Below the pieces are notes generated by a model. That model ran no database searches. It saw only the letters and a list, made by a program, of their open reading frames with translations, and was not told the DNA's origin. 64,000 bases of DNA from Actinoplanes oblitus. Lineage in GTDB: Bacteria > Actinomycetota > Actinomycetes > Mycobacteriales > Micromonosporaceae. This document shows, piece by piece, positions 8,063-15,359 of the stretch (positions are counted from its first letter, which is position 1; every line of letters starts with the position of its first letter). Made by a program: the position numbers and the translations under genes. The stretch covers positions 4,913,501 through 4,977,500 of the forward strand of contig NZ_CP126980.1 in the NCBI RefSeq assembly GCF_030252345.1, read 5' to 3'.

Positions 8063-8479
8063 CTACTCGCGGGAGGAGGCCCAGGCCAGCGCCACCGCCG
8101 CGGCGTCCTCGGCCACCGCACCCGGCACCGCGAAGTCATGCCGCGCCGCATAGGATCGCCAGCGGGCCCCGGCGAAGCTGGCCGCCCCGGCCGTCAGCCC
8201 GGCGACCACCGCCGGTCCCGCGATCGGCACGCCGCGCCGCCGGGCATAGGTGGCCCCGGCAACCGCGCCCAGCAGGACCCGCCCGGCCAGTGGCGCCGGC
8301 TTGAGGCGGCTCGGCGCCTTGGCCGACTTGTCGAACACCATCTCGCCCAGCGCCGCGGCTCCGGCCGCCACCCGGATCCAGCCGCGCCGGCGCAACGCCA
8401 GCCGGGCCAGCGGAGTGAGGCTGCGGGCGCCCGCCGAGGCGCCGAGAACCGCGGAACGCACCAGAAGACTGTCACCCAT
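8063..8479 (-). CDS. DUF4126-like small membrane protein
   Basis: 138 residues, mostly Ala/Gly/Leu with three or four likely membrane segments (GWIRVAAGAAALGEMVFDK, LAGRVLLGAVAGATYA, VVAGLTAGAASFAG). The pair of a GE-x-x-x-DKSAK-like segment and an AxP-containing helix fits DUF4126 proteins, whose role is unknown. The ATG at 8479 gives the shortest reading that keeps the whole hydrophobic part; the longer frame upstream overlaps the response-regulator gene in antisense. It is divergent from that gene. Confidence 0.7.
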   Translation of the reverse strand: MGDSLLVRSAVLGASAGARSLTPLARLALRRRGWIRVAAGAAALGEMVFDKSAKAPSRLKPAPLAGRVLLGAVAGATYARRRGVPIAGPAVVAGLTAGAASFAGARWRSYAARHDFAVPGAVAEDAAAVALAWASSRE

Positions 8480-8635
8480 GCCCGACAAGTGCCCCGCGCC
8501 GCTGCCACCAAACCGCGCCCGGAAGCGCCCGCAACCCGCCCGCAACCGACCCGCACCCCACCGGCCCCGCACCGGGCCGAAGAGCCGGGCGTCACCCGCG
8601 GAACCCGCCTGCCGACACAGCCCGGAGGAACCCTC

Positions 8636-9077
8636 ATGAACCAGCCCCTGGTGGTCATCGCCGAGGACGACCGTGACGTCCGCGAGTTGCTGACCTTTGC
8701 CCTGGAGAACGCCGGTTACCGCACCGTCGCGGCCCGGGACGGTGCCACCGCGGCCCGCCTGGTCGCCACCGCCGGCCCGGCCGCGCTGATCACCGACGTC
8801 CGGATGCCCGACATGAACGGCATGGACCTGTGCCGCCTGGTCCGGCGCAGTCCCGCCACCCGGGACCTCGCCATCCTGATGTTCTCGGCGAGCATCCACC
8901 CCCTACGACGTCGACGCGGGCCTGGCCGCCGGCGCCGACCGTTACCTGCCCAAGCCGCTGGCCCCGCGCCGCATCCTCGCCGAACTGCACGACGTGCTGA
9001 CCGGCGACCGCACCGTCCGCCTGCCCGCCCACCCGGCCGCCCGGGTCGGCGGGGTCTTCTCCCTGGCCGTCACGTGA
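8636..9077 (+). pseudogene. Single-domain response regulator broken by a +1 frameshift
   Basis: The ATG at 8636 (GGAGG upstream) opens a receiver domain: acidic pair D11-D12 in VVIAEDDRDV, phosphorylation site D54 in LITDVRMPDMNGMDL, then LMFSAS with the Ser/Thr position. Right after SIHP the frame shifts at a run of five C at 8899-8903. With one C fewer the protein continues YDVDAGLAAGADRYLPKPL, restoring the conserved K-P, and ends at the TGA at 9075-9077, for 146 residues with strong third-position GC. The gene is therefore either freshly inactivated, a sequencing error, or rescued by slippage. There is no kinase next to it. Confidence 0.8.
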
Positions 9078-9128
9078 GCGCGGGGTGGCCGGCCGGCTGC
9101 CGGTGCGGGTGATGGCGGGACGGTGCCC

Positions 9129-9142
9129 CGGGCGTACCGAAA
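9129..9142 (+). repeat. Intergenic GTACCGGAAA-type repeat copy
   Basis: CGGGCGTACCGAAA is preceded by GGTGCCCC, the same left context as the copy at 12199. It lies 50 bases after the restored stop of the response regulator. One base of the core differs (GTACCGAAA). Confidence 0.5.
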
Positions 9143-9258
9143 GGGGGTCGGTGGGGGACGCGGCCCGGGCCGCGGCATCCTCCCGTGCCACGGCGGACGC
9201 CGCGTCCGACCGGTCCGAAAGTTCCCCACTACTTCTCAGATTCCCGCGGAGCCCGGCT

Positions 9259-9273
9259 CGTTAACGTTCACAT
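9259..9273. promoter_or_regulatory. Upstream LacI-type operator of the second GH54 gene
   Basis: CGTTAACGTTCACAT lies upstream of the -35 box. It matches the downstream site ATGTTAACTTTCACAT at 9334-9349 and resembles TGTTAGCGCTCACA in front of the other GH54 gene. Confidence 0.5.
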
Positions 9274-9303
9274 AGGAAACCCGCGTGCGGTGCGGGATGG
9301 CTA

Positions 9304-9331
9304 TTGACATCGACGAAACAAGCATGAAAAT
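9304..9331 (+). promoter_or_regulatory. Promoter of the second GH54 gene
   Basis: TTGACA at 9304-9309, 16 bases, then GAAAAT at 9326-9331 (four of six matches). The start of transcription would be near 9338, inside the palindromic operator at 9333-9350. Confidence 0.55.
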
Positions 9332-9332
9332 C

Positions 9333-9350
9333 GATGTTAACTTTCACATC
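9333..9350. promoter_or_regulatory. LacI-type operator over the start of transcription
   Basis: GATGTTAACTTTCACATC has nine-base half-sites matching at seven positions. Its position just after the -10 box suits repression. An outer CATCGA/TCGATG inverted pair (9308-9313 and 9331-9336) brackets the promoter. Confidence 0.55.
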
Positions 9351-9410
9351 CGTGCATCCCCCCAGCGGCTGTCCCCGCCGCTGTCGCACACGTACGCGAA
9401 AGGTCCCCCC

Positions 9411-10880
9411 ATGATCCGAAGGTTCCTCGGCGTCGTCGCGGCCGCCCTCCTCGCCGCGACCGCCCTGGTCGCCACCGTCGCCCCGGCGACCGCGGCCGGC
9501 ACCCTCCCGTGCGACCTCTACGCCTCGGGCGGCACCCCGTGCGTCGCCGCGCACAGCACCACCCGCGCCCTGTCCGGCTCCTACGGCGGCTCGCTCTACC
9601 AGGTGAAGCGATGGTCGGACGGCGCCACCGCGAACATCGGCGTGCTCAGCGCCGGCGGGTACGCCAACGCCGCCGCCCAGGACTCGTTCTGCTCCGGCAC
9701 CTACTGCACGATCGTCAAGATCTACGATCAGACCTCGAGGCACAACGACCTGACGATCGCGCCCGGCGGCGGCGCCAACCCGACCGCCGACCAGGGGGCG
9801 AACGCGGCCGCGCTGCCGATCACCGCGGGCGGCCACAAGGTCTACGGCGTCTACATCTCGGCCGGCAACGGTTACCGCAACAACGCGACCAGCGGTGTCG
9901 CCACCGGCAGCCAGCCCGAGGGCATGTACATGGTCACCGAGGGCACGCACGTCAACGACCGCTGCTGCTTCGACTACGGCAACGCCGAGACCAACAACCT
10001 GGACACCGGCAACGGCGACATGGACGCCATCAACTTCGGCACCGAGTGCTGGTTCGCGCCGTGCGCCGGCGGTCCCCGGGTGCAGGCCGACCTGGAGAAC
10101 GGCCTGTTCGCCGGCGGCAACGGCTCGTGGACCTCGAACACCGGCCGGAACAGCGCGTTCGTCACCGCGATGCTGAAGAACAACGGCACCACGACGTACG
10201 CGATCAAGGACGGTAACGCCCAGTCCGGCAGCCTCGCCACCCGGTACAACGGCTCGCTGCCCACCCAGTCGGGGTACCAGCCGATGACCAAGCAGGGCGC
10301 CATCATCCTGGGCATCGGCGGTGACAACAGCAACGGCTCGGTCGGCTCGTTCTTCGAGGGCGTGATGACCAGCGGCTACCCGAGCGACGCCACGGAAAAC
10401 GCGGTCCAGGCCAACATCGTCTCGGTCGGTTACGGCAAGAGCGTGACCTTCCCGGTCGACGGCGCCACCTACCGCCTGACCAACCTGCGGAGCGGCAAGG
10501 TCCTGGACGCGACCAACTGCGGCACCGCGAACGGCACCTCGATCCAGCAGTGGCAGTCGCTGGGCAACAGCTGCCAGCAGTGGAAGTTCACCAGCGTCGG
10601 CGCCAACAAGTGGACGATCACCAACGTGAACGCCGGCAAGGTCCTCGACGCGGTCAACTGCGGCCAGGCCCTGGGCACCGCCGTCAACCTGTGGCAGTCG
10701 CTGGGCAACACCTGCCAGCAGTGGGCGGTCGTCCCGGCCGGCAACGGCCGCTACGAGCTGGTCGTGGAGAACAGCGGCATGGTCCTGGACGACCAGGACT
10801 GCGGTACCGCCAACGGCACCCCGGCCCGGCTCTGGATGTGGCTGAACAACACCTGCCAGCTCTGGTCGTTCGGCTCGTAA
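9411..10880 (+). CDS. Secreted GH54 alpha-L-arabinofuranosidase with ricin-type lectin domain (CBM13)
   Basis: 489 residues, with a signal peptide at about 1-29 (MIRRFLGVVAAALL to ATAAG). The GH54 domain, residues 30-345, is a close paralogue of the enzyme at 2011. It has vicinal C185-C186, a nucleophile candidate E229 in ADLENGLF and an acid/base candidate D305 in IGGDNS at the conserved spacings. Instead of CBM42 it carries a ricin B-type lectin domain (about 355-489) with three repeats, each with GKVLD or GMVLD and a Q-x-W end (QQWKF, QQWAV, QLWSF). It should remove arabinose from polymers while bound to xylan or galactan. RBS AAAGG precedes the ATG. Confidence 0.95.
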   Translation: MIRRFLGVVAAALLAATALVATVAPATAAGTLPCDLYASGGTPCVAAHSTTRALSGSYGGSLYQVKRWSDGATANIGVLSAGGYANAAAQDSFCSGTYCTIVKIYDQTSRHNDLTIAPGGGANPTADQGANAAALPITAGGHKVYGVYISAGNGYRNNATSGVATGSQPEGMYMVTEGTHVNDRCCFDYGNAETNNLDTGNGDMDAINFGTECWFAPCAGGPRVQADLENGLFAGGNGSWTSNTGRNSAFVTAMLKNNGTTTYAIKDGNAQSGSLATRYNGSLPTQSGYQPMTKQGAIILGIGGDNSNGSVGSFFEGVMTSGYPSDATENAVQANIVSVGYGKSVTFPVDGATYRLTNLRSGKVLDATNCGTANGTSIQQWQSLGNSCQQWKFTSVGANKWTITNVNAGKVLDAVNCGQALGTAVNLWQSLGNTCQQWAVVPAGNGRYELVVENSGMVLDDQDCGTANGTPARLWMWLNNTCQLWSFGS

Positions 10881-10892
10881 CCCGATGGTGAG

Positions 10893-10918
10893 GTGGCGGC
10901 CCGGGCCCGGGCCGCCAC
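10893..10918. terminator. Perfect 26-base palindrome between convergent genes
   Basis: GTGGCGGCCCGGG followed at once by its complement CCCGGGCCGCCAC, placed 13 bases after the GH54 stop and 8 bases before the stop of the opposite-strand gene. It probably terminates transcription in both directions. Confidence 0.7.
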
Positions 10919-10925
10919 GGAACCG

Positions 10926-11585
10926 TCAGGCGGTCAGTTCCAGCACGTACGACTCGCCGCTGCGCCGGAAGCCGAGCCGGTCGTAGTACGGCGTACGCAT
11001 CCCGGGCGGAGTGATCACGGTCCGGCAGCCGCGCTCGACGAAGTAGCGGCTGCGCCGGAAGACGAACTCGCCGGGGGTGAAGTCCCGATAACGCTCGGTC
11101 ACGTAGTCCAGGTCGACCTGGGCCACCCCGTTGCCGGTCATGTGGAACGCCACCACGCCGGCCACCTCGTCCCCGTTGACCACCAGGAACGCCGACTGGT
11201 CGCGGCGGGTGAGCCCCTCAGCGGTGAAGCCCGGGGTGAACCGGGTGATGTCGGCGTGATGGCTGCGCAGCAGGTGGGCGAGGAAGCCGTCGTCGGTCCG
11301 CACCTCGACCACCTGGTACGTCTTCTCGTCGTGCCGGGTCGCCAGCATCCGGGCCAGATACCAGATGTTGATCACCGCCAGCACGACGTTGAGCCCGACC
11401 ATCGGCCAGACGCCGAGGGCCGCGTTGAATCCGATGAGCACCAGACAGCCCACCAGATTGAGCGCGCGCAGGCGCAGCAGCCGGTTTTGCAAGAGGGACC
11501 AGACGAGCAGGCACGAGCCCGCCCAGCCGATCAGATCAAGTGGTTCCACCAGGTCAGCGTAATGATCCGGAAATCCGCCCGACAT
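10926..11585 (-). CDS. Membrane protein with YgjV-like N-terminus and GNAT-like C-terminus
   Basis: 219 residues. Residues about 15-90 hold three hydrophobic segments (LIGWAGSCLLVWSLL, NLVGCLVLIGFNAALG, VGLNVVLAVINIWYLA), as in YgjV-type inner membrane proteins. From about 95 the protein is soluble and reads like a GNAT fold: AFLVVNGDEVAGVVAFHM (strands), FVERGCRTVITPP and YYDRLGFRRSGESYVLEL at the end. An acetyltransferase activity is inferred from fold only; the acetyl-CoA P-loop is not obvious. The ATG at 11585 has GGAAGG five bases upstream. Confidence 0.75.
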   Translation of the reverse strand: MSGGFPDHYADLVEPLDLIGWAGSCLLVWSLLQNRLLRLRALNLVGCLVLIGFNAALGVWPMVGLNVVLAVINIWYLARMLATRHDEKTYQVVEVRTDDGFLAHLLRSHHADITRFTPGFTAEGLTRRDQSAFLVVNGDEVAGVVAFHMTGNGVAQVDLDYVTERYRDFTPGEFVFRRSRYFVERGCRTVITPPGMRTPYYDRLGFRRSGESYVLELTA

Positions 11586-11648
11586 CGAACCTTCCGGTTC
11601 GGGTGTTCGCCGTGCCGGTGGACCCGGCCCCCGATCGCCGGGGCATGC

Positions 11649-11990
11649 TCACGCCGCGGTCAGATGGAACATCTCGGTGAGGGCGCAGATGTCCAGGACC
11701 TGACGAACGTTCCGATGTGCCCGGCTGATCGCCAGCCGGGTCGTCCGCCGCTCGGCGATCTCCCGGCAGCGCAGCAGCGTCAGCACGCCGGCCGAGCCCA
11801 GGAAGGTGACCGCGGCGAGGTCGAGGGCGACGTCGCCGTCACCCGGCAGCAGCGTGGTGACCTCGTGCAGCAGCTGGGCCGCGTTGTCCATGTCGACCTC
11901 GCCGGCCACCTCGATGACCGTCATGGCCTCGGTGCGGGACCGGAGCCGCACGACGAGCGCCGAGGGAGAATCCAGGGTGATGGTGGGCAT
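11649..11990 (-). CDS. STAS-domain anti-sigma factor antagonist
   Basis: 113 residues forming one STAS domain: TVIEVAGEVDMDNAAQLLHEV, then VALDLAAVTFLGSAGVLTLL, where the serine in LGSAGV sits at the site that partner kinases phosphorylate in SpoIIAA-type proteins. Known members free sigma factors by binding unphosphorylated to an anti-sigma kinase. No anti-sigma gene is adjacent, so the partner is elsewhere. RBS GGAGG is placed just before the ATG. Confidence 0.9.
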   Translation of the reverse strand: MPTITLDSPSALVVRLRSRTEAMTVIEVAGEVDMDNAAQLLHEVTTLLPGDGDVALDLAAVTFLGSAGVLTLLRCREIAERRTTRLAISRAHRNVRQVLDICALTEMFHLTAA

Positions 11991-12198
11991 GGGGCCTCCA
12001 GACCGTGATCGCTTCGTCCGACCCGCGCCCGCGTCTGCGGAGCGAGTGCCGAGAAGACGACCTCGGAGGCCGGGAACCCGACGTGGTGCAGTACCGCGAC
12101 CACGCTACTCCCGGTGCCGGCGCGGAGCCCAGGCCACCGCCGTTTCGCCGGGGTGAACAGTCGATCCCGGCGCTGGTGGCGAGCGGCGGAGGGTGCCC

Positions 12199-12215
12199 CC
12201 GGGCGTACCGGAAAC
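12199..12215 (+). repeat. Intergenic GTACCGGAAA repeat copy
   Basis: CCGGGCGTACCGGAAAC with left flank GGTGCCC, matching the copy at 9129. It sits in the 338-base gap between the STAS gene and the SRPBCC gene, which otherwise contains no gene I can support. Confidence 0.6.
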
Positions 12216-12328
12216 CGGTTCGCCCGGGAGCGGCGGTCAGCGGAGGTCGGCGGGGCGGGACAGGGGGGAGCCCTGGCCGTTGGCGATGCCGGGCTCGCGC
12301 AGGCGGGCCAGTTCGGCGGACCGGTGAC

Positions 12329-12751
12329 TCAGACCCCGGCGGTGGCCCGGCGGGCGAAGCCCTCGCTCTCCCGGCGCAGCGAGCCCCGCATCATGCCGCC
12401 GAACAGCACGGACGCCAGGCCCGCCGCCCAGCCCGCGGTCTCCAGGACGAGCGTCATCCGGGTGCCGGCGCCGACCGGCTCCAGCAGGTGCCGGCCGGTC
12501 AGGCGCAGGCCGGGCCGGTGGGTCTCCCAGGTGAACTCGCGGTCCGGTTCGAGATGGGTCACGGTCCAGACGGCGCTGCTCTGCCCGGGCTGCTCGAGCC
12601 GGGCGGCGCTGCCGACCCGCAGCTCGCCCGTGTCGAGACGGTCCAGTCGCCGGACGGTCGGCAGGAAGTCCGGCCAGTCCTCGATGTCGGTGGTCAGGCG
12701 CCAGATCAGCGCGACCGGCGCGTCGATGTCGATCGTTTCCCAGTAGCGCAT
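12329..12751 (-). CDS. SRPBCC (START-like) family protein
   Basis: 140 residues with the helix-grip pattern: MRYWETIDIDAPVALIWRLTTDIEDWPDFLP, RLEQPGQSSAVWTV, EFTWETHRPG, HLLEPVGAGTRMTL, and a long C-terminal helix with the RRESEGFARR ending. Such proteins bind hydrophobic ligands in a deep cavity; the ligand here is unknown. It is divergent from a TetR regulator across 23 bases holding a palindrome, so the two probably form a regulator-target pair. Confidence 0.9.
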   Translation of the reverse strand: MRYWETIDIDAPVALIWRLTTDIEDWPDFLPTVRRLDRLDTGELRVGSAARLEQPGQSSAVWTVTHLEPDREFTWETHRPGLRLTGRHLLEPVGAGTRMTLVLETAGWAAGLASVLFGGMMRGSLRRESEGFARRATAGV

Positions 12752-12759
12752 GCGGTGAC

Positions 12760-12775
12760 TGTACCATTTGGTACA
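12760..12775. promoter_or_regulatory. TetR operator palindrome between the SRPBCC and TetR genes
   Basis: TGTACCATTTGGTACA has seven-base arms around the central TT and fills most of the 23-base divergent gap, overlapping the first base of the regulator's ATG. It should allow one TetR dimer to block both genes. Both messages must be nearly leaderless. Confidence 0.7.
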
Positions 12776-13371
12776 TGTCTGAAGCTCGCGCCGAACTGCT
12801 CGCCAGGATCCTCGAGTTCGCGGCCCGCGACGGGCTGGCCGACCGCAGCCTGCGCGAGATCGCGGCCGGCGCCGGCACCAGCCACCGCATGCTGCTGTTC
12901 CACTTCGGTTCGCGGGAGGGCCTGCTCACGGCAGTGGTCGGCGCGATGGAGGAGCGGCAGCGAGCCACGATGGTCGCCCTGGCGGAGAGCGCGGCCACCC
13001 CGGCCGAGCTGATGACGGATGTCTGGCGGGCCGTGTCGAGCCCCGAGGTCCGGCCGTTCGTGCGGCTGTTCTTCGAGGTGTTCGCGCTCACCGCGCGCGG
13101 GGCGGCGCCGGGCCCGGCCGGGCTGACCGCGAGCTGGCTGGACGACGCCGAGGAGGCGGCGCGGCGGCTCGGGATCGCGCCCGACCGGGCGGCGTTGCGG
13201 CTGGGTGTCGCGGTCAGCCGCGGCTTGCTGATCGACCTGCTGGCCGGCGAGGACCCGGCCGAGGTGGACGCGGCGCACGACCTGTTCGTCCACCTCGCCG
13301 GCATCGGTCAGCCGGCGACCGTTCCGTCGGCGGGTGGCGGCTCCACCGGGTCACCGAAATCCGGCGGATAG
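12775..13371 (+). CDS. TetR family transcriptional regulator
   Basis: 198 residues. The N-terminal helix-turn-helix is clear (LARILEFAARDGLADRSLREIAAGAGTSHRMLLFHFGSREGLL). The rest is a helical ligand-binding domain of the actinobacterial type, with SSPEVRPFVRLFFEVFALTARG in the middle. A Ser/Gly-rich tail (SAGGGSTGSPKSGG) runs into the opposite-strand small ORF. It is divergent from the SRPBCC gene and likely autoregulated through the shared palindrome. Confidence 0.92.
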   Translation: MSEARAELLARILEFAARDGLADRSLREIAAGAGTSHRMLLFHFGSREGLLTAVVGAMEERQRATMVALAESAATPAELMTDVWRAVSSPEVRPFVRLFFEVFALTARGAAPGPAGLTASWLDDAEEAARRLGIAPDRAALRLGVAVSRGLLIDLLAGEDPAEVDAAHDLFVHLAGIGQPATVPSAGGGSTGSPKSGG

Positions 13372-13532
13372 ACCAGCCCCGCCCGCCGGGCGTGCTTTTC
13401 GCCCTCGGGCACGCCGTCGGCGACCGTCGGGGTCGAGACCCGCACCGACGTGGTACCCGGCGCGATCGGCAGGAGCAGCCCGAGAGCGGTCTCGGACAGC
13501 GGCCGCGACGGCAACGGGTCCGCGCCGGTCAT
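13308..13532 (-). CDS. Small hypothetical protein, possibly the body of a broken secreted peptide
   Basis: 74 residues with strong third-position GC (nearly every codon), so probably coding now or recently. It is Pro-rich, contains LGLLLPIAPGTTSVRV and VYPPDFGDPVEPPP, and has no recognised domain. It overlaps the end of the TetR gene by 64 bases on the other strand. Its ATG overlaps the TGA of a 20-residue ORF that looks like a signal peptide (13529-13591). Either the two are coupled, or one secreted protein has been split by a frameshift. Confidence 0.4.
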   Translation of the reverse strand: MTGADPLPSRPLSETALGLLLPIAPGTTSVRVSTPTVADGVPEGEKHARRAGLVYPPDFGDPVEPPPADGTVAG

Positions 13533-13591
13533 CTCGGTGAATCGAGCAGCAGGGTGCTCGCCACCATCGCGGCGGCCATGATTCTTCGCAT
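13529..13591 (-). CDS. Signal-peptide-like mini ORF upstream of the 74-residue ORF
   Basis: MRRIMAAAMVASTLLLDSPR has a basic start and a hydrophobic core like a Sec signal, then stops in an ATGA overlap with the next ORF. Its ATG directly abuts the base of the 19-base hairpin at 13592-13645. A one-base shift near CTCGATTC would join it to the next ORF. Confidence 0.35.
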   Translation of the reverse strand: MRRIMAAAMVASTLLLDSPR

Positions 13592-13645
13592 GCGGCCCGT
13601 TCCGCTCGATGTGTGCAAACGCATCGATCGAGCGGAACGGGCCGC
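13592..13645 (-). terminator. 19-base-pair hairpin after the M4 protease gene
   Basis: The left arm GCGGCCCGTTCCGCTCGAT and right arm 13627-13645 are exact complements with a 16-base loop. It lies 11 bases after the protease stop and is most simply its terminator. Because a mini ORF starts at its foot, attenuation of that ORF is also possible. Confidence 0.7.
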
Positions 13646-13655
13646 GACGCGCCGA

Positions 13656-15185
13656 TCAGCAGGTGGGCTCGCCGGACTGGGCCGGCAGGCTGACCGCGTT
13701 CCACGCGGCCTTCACCGCGTTGAAGTTGGTGCAGCTGCCCGGGTACAGGTTCTTCGCCGCCTGCAGCGTCCACACCCGGTACTTCGCGTACGACGAGCTG
13801 GACGTCTTCAGCAGCATGGCGTTGTACATGATCTTGATGGCGGTCTGCACGCCGACGCCGGTCACCGACGAGCCGTTGCAGGTCGGGCTGGCCGGCTGCC
13901 CGTTGCCGCCGCTGCCCTGGGCGAGCAGGTAGAACCAGTGGTTACCGGGCCCGGCCGCGGCGTGCACCTCGTCGCGCGGGGTGCTGCTGGAGTAGCAGTT
14001 GTCGTCACCGGCGAGCGACGGGTTGTACATGTACCGGATCGGGCCGCTGCCGACCAGGTTGACCTCCTCGCCGACCTGGTAGTCGGCCGGGTCGTTGGGG
14101 TTGTTGGCGTACGCCTCGGTGGCCGCGCCGAACGTGTCGGCCACGAACTCCTGGGTGCCGCCCTTCGAGATGCCACCCGGCGTCTTGTCGTCGATGCCGT
14201 GGCCCAGCTCGTGCCCGACCACGTCGGCCGAGGAGATCCACTTACCGGCGGTGTTCTTGCCGATCTGGACCTGGGTGCCGTCGTAGTAGGCGTTCTGGTC
14301 GTTCAGCCCGACCCGGATCGGCCACGCGCCGCCGGAGCCGTTCTGCCCGTTGCGGCCCAGCCACGCCGACAGCATCGCCGTCTGCTTCTGCGCCACGTAC
14401 AGCGCGTCCACGCAGCCGGTCTCCTTGCTGGTGCCGTTGCCGTTGCCCCACACGTTGTCCGGGCCGCTGAAGGTCACCCGGGTGGAGGCGTCCTGGCAGC
14501 TCAGGTTGGTGGTCGACGGGTCCTTCAGGGAGTACGTCGAGCCGGACTGGGTGGTGTTCAGCGACACCGTGCCGTTGATCCAGCCGGTGCCCGTGCCGGT
14601 CGCCTCGGTGACGTGCTCCTCGGTGGCGAGCACCTTGCCGCTGATCGCGTCCACGTCCACGGTGAGCCGGCTGGCGCCCTTGGCCCCGGTGCCGTTCACC
14701 GTCGTCTCGTAGGCCAGCGCCGCCGACCGGCCCGGCGCCGCGAGCACGACCAGGCGGGTCGCCTCGACCCCGGACACGCTCCTCAGCTGCTGCTTGGCGG
14801 TCGCCACGGCCGCCTTCGCGGAGATTGCCGGTACGGTGGACAGCTCGCCGATCGGGTTGCTCTGCGCCACCGAGGTGTACCTGGTCCGGCCGGCGGTGTC
14901 GGTGACCACCACGAGGTCGCCGCCCTTGACGGTCAGGCCCTTGTACGTCCTGTCGTACGCCGCGTAGGTCAGCCCCTGCGACTGGATGACCTGGCTGCGC
15001 TGGAAGGCGTCGTGCGTGCCGGCCTTGAGGGCGGCCGGGCGGGCGGCGACCACGGCGTCGGCCTGCGCGACCGGGTCCACCGCCGGGGTGGGCGCCTGCG
15101 CCGCTGCCGGACCGGACACCGCGACCAGCGCCGAGGCCGCCGCGGTGCCGGCGGCCAGCGCGATGCCCAGGGGGATTCGTGCCAT
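13656..15185 (-). CDS. Secreted M4 family (thermolysin-like) metalloprotease
   Basis: 509 residues: signal peptide (about 1-30), a pro-region with FTP/PepSY-like strands (about 35-195), then the catalytic domain. The zinc site is H325-E-L-G-H329 with the third ligand E346 in QEFVAD, 17 residues on, as in thermolysin. The later VHAAAGPGNHWFYLL segment carries the usual transition-state histidine. The end (SYAKYRVWTLQAAKNLY, FNAVKAAWNAV) is the standard helical C-terminus. It is probably exported, self-processed and used for protein scavenging. AAGGAG precedes the ATG. Confidence 0.95.
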   Translation of the reverse strand: MARIPLGIALAAGTAAASALVAVSGPAAAQAPTPAVDPVAQADAVVAARPAALKAGTHDAFQRSQVIQSQGLTYAAYDRTYKGLTVKGGDLVVVTDTAGRTRYTSVAQSNPIGELSTVPAISAKAAVATAKQQLRSVSGVEATRLVVLAAPGRSAALAYETTVNGTGAKGASRLTVDVDAISGKVLATEEHVTEATGTGTGWINGTVSLNTTQSGSTYSLKDPSTTNLSCQDASTRVTFSGPDNVWGNGNGTSKETGCVDALYVAQKQTAMLSAWLGRNGQNGSGGAWPIRVGLNDQNAYYDGTQVQIGKNTAGKWISSADVVGHELGHGIDDKTPGGISKGGTQEFVADTFGAATEAYANNPNDPADYQVGEEVNLVGSGPIRYMYNPSLAGDDNCYSSSTPRDEVHAAAGPGNHWFYLLAQGSGGNGQPASPTCNGSSVTGVGVQTAIKIMYNAMLLKTSSSSYAKYRVWTLQAAKNLYPGSCTNFNAVKAAWNAVSLPAQSGEPTC

Positions 15186-15359
15186 CTCGTACTCCTTCCC
15201 CGCCCGGGGGGTGGCGGGCGGGCTCGACGTCCGGTGCGGCGAGGTGGCCGGACCGGATCAGACAGGAGTGACGCTATCTACACGCATGAATTTGCGGAAT
15301 GGGGGAAACCCTCGCTGTCCGCACCATCCCGCGACAAACGACGCCGGTCGCCCGCTGCC

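Noticed and set aside
12005..13012. 335-residue plus-strand open frame
   Set aside because: Runs antisense through the SRPBCC gene and out of frame into the TetR gene; no motif.
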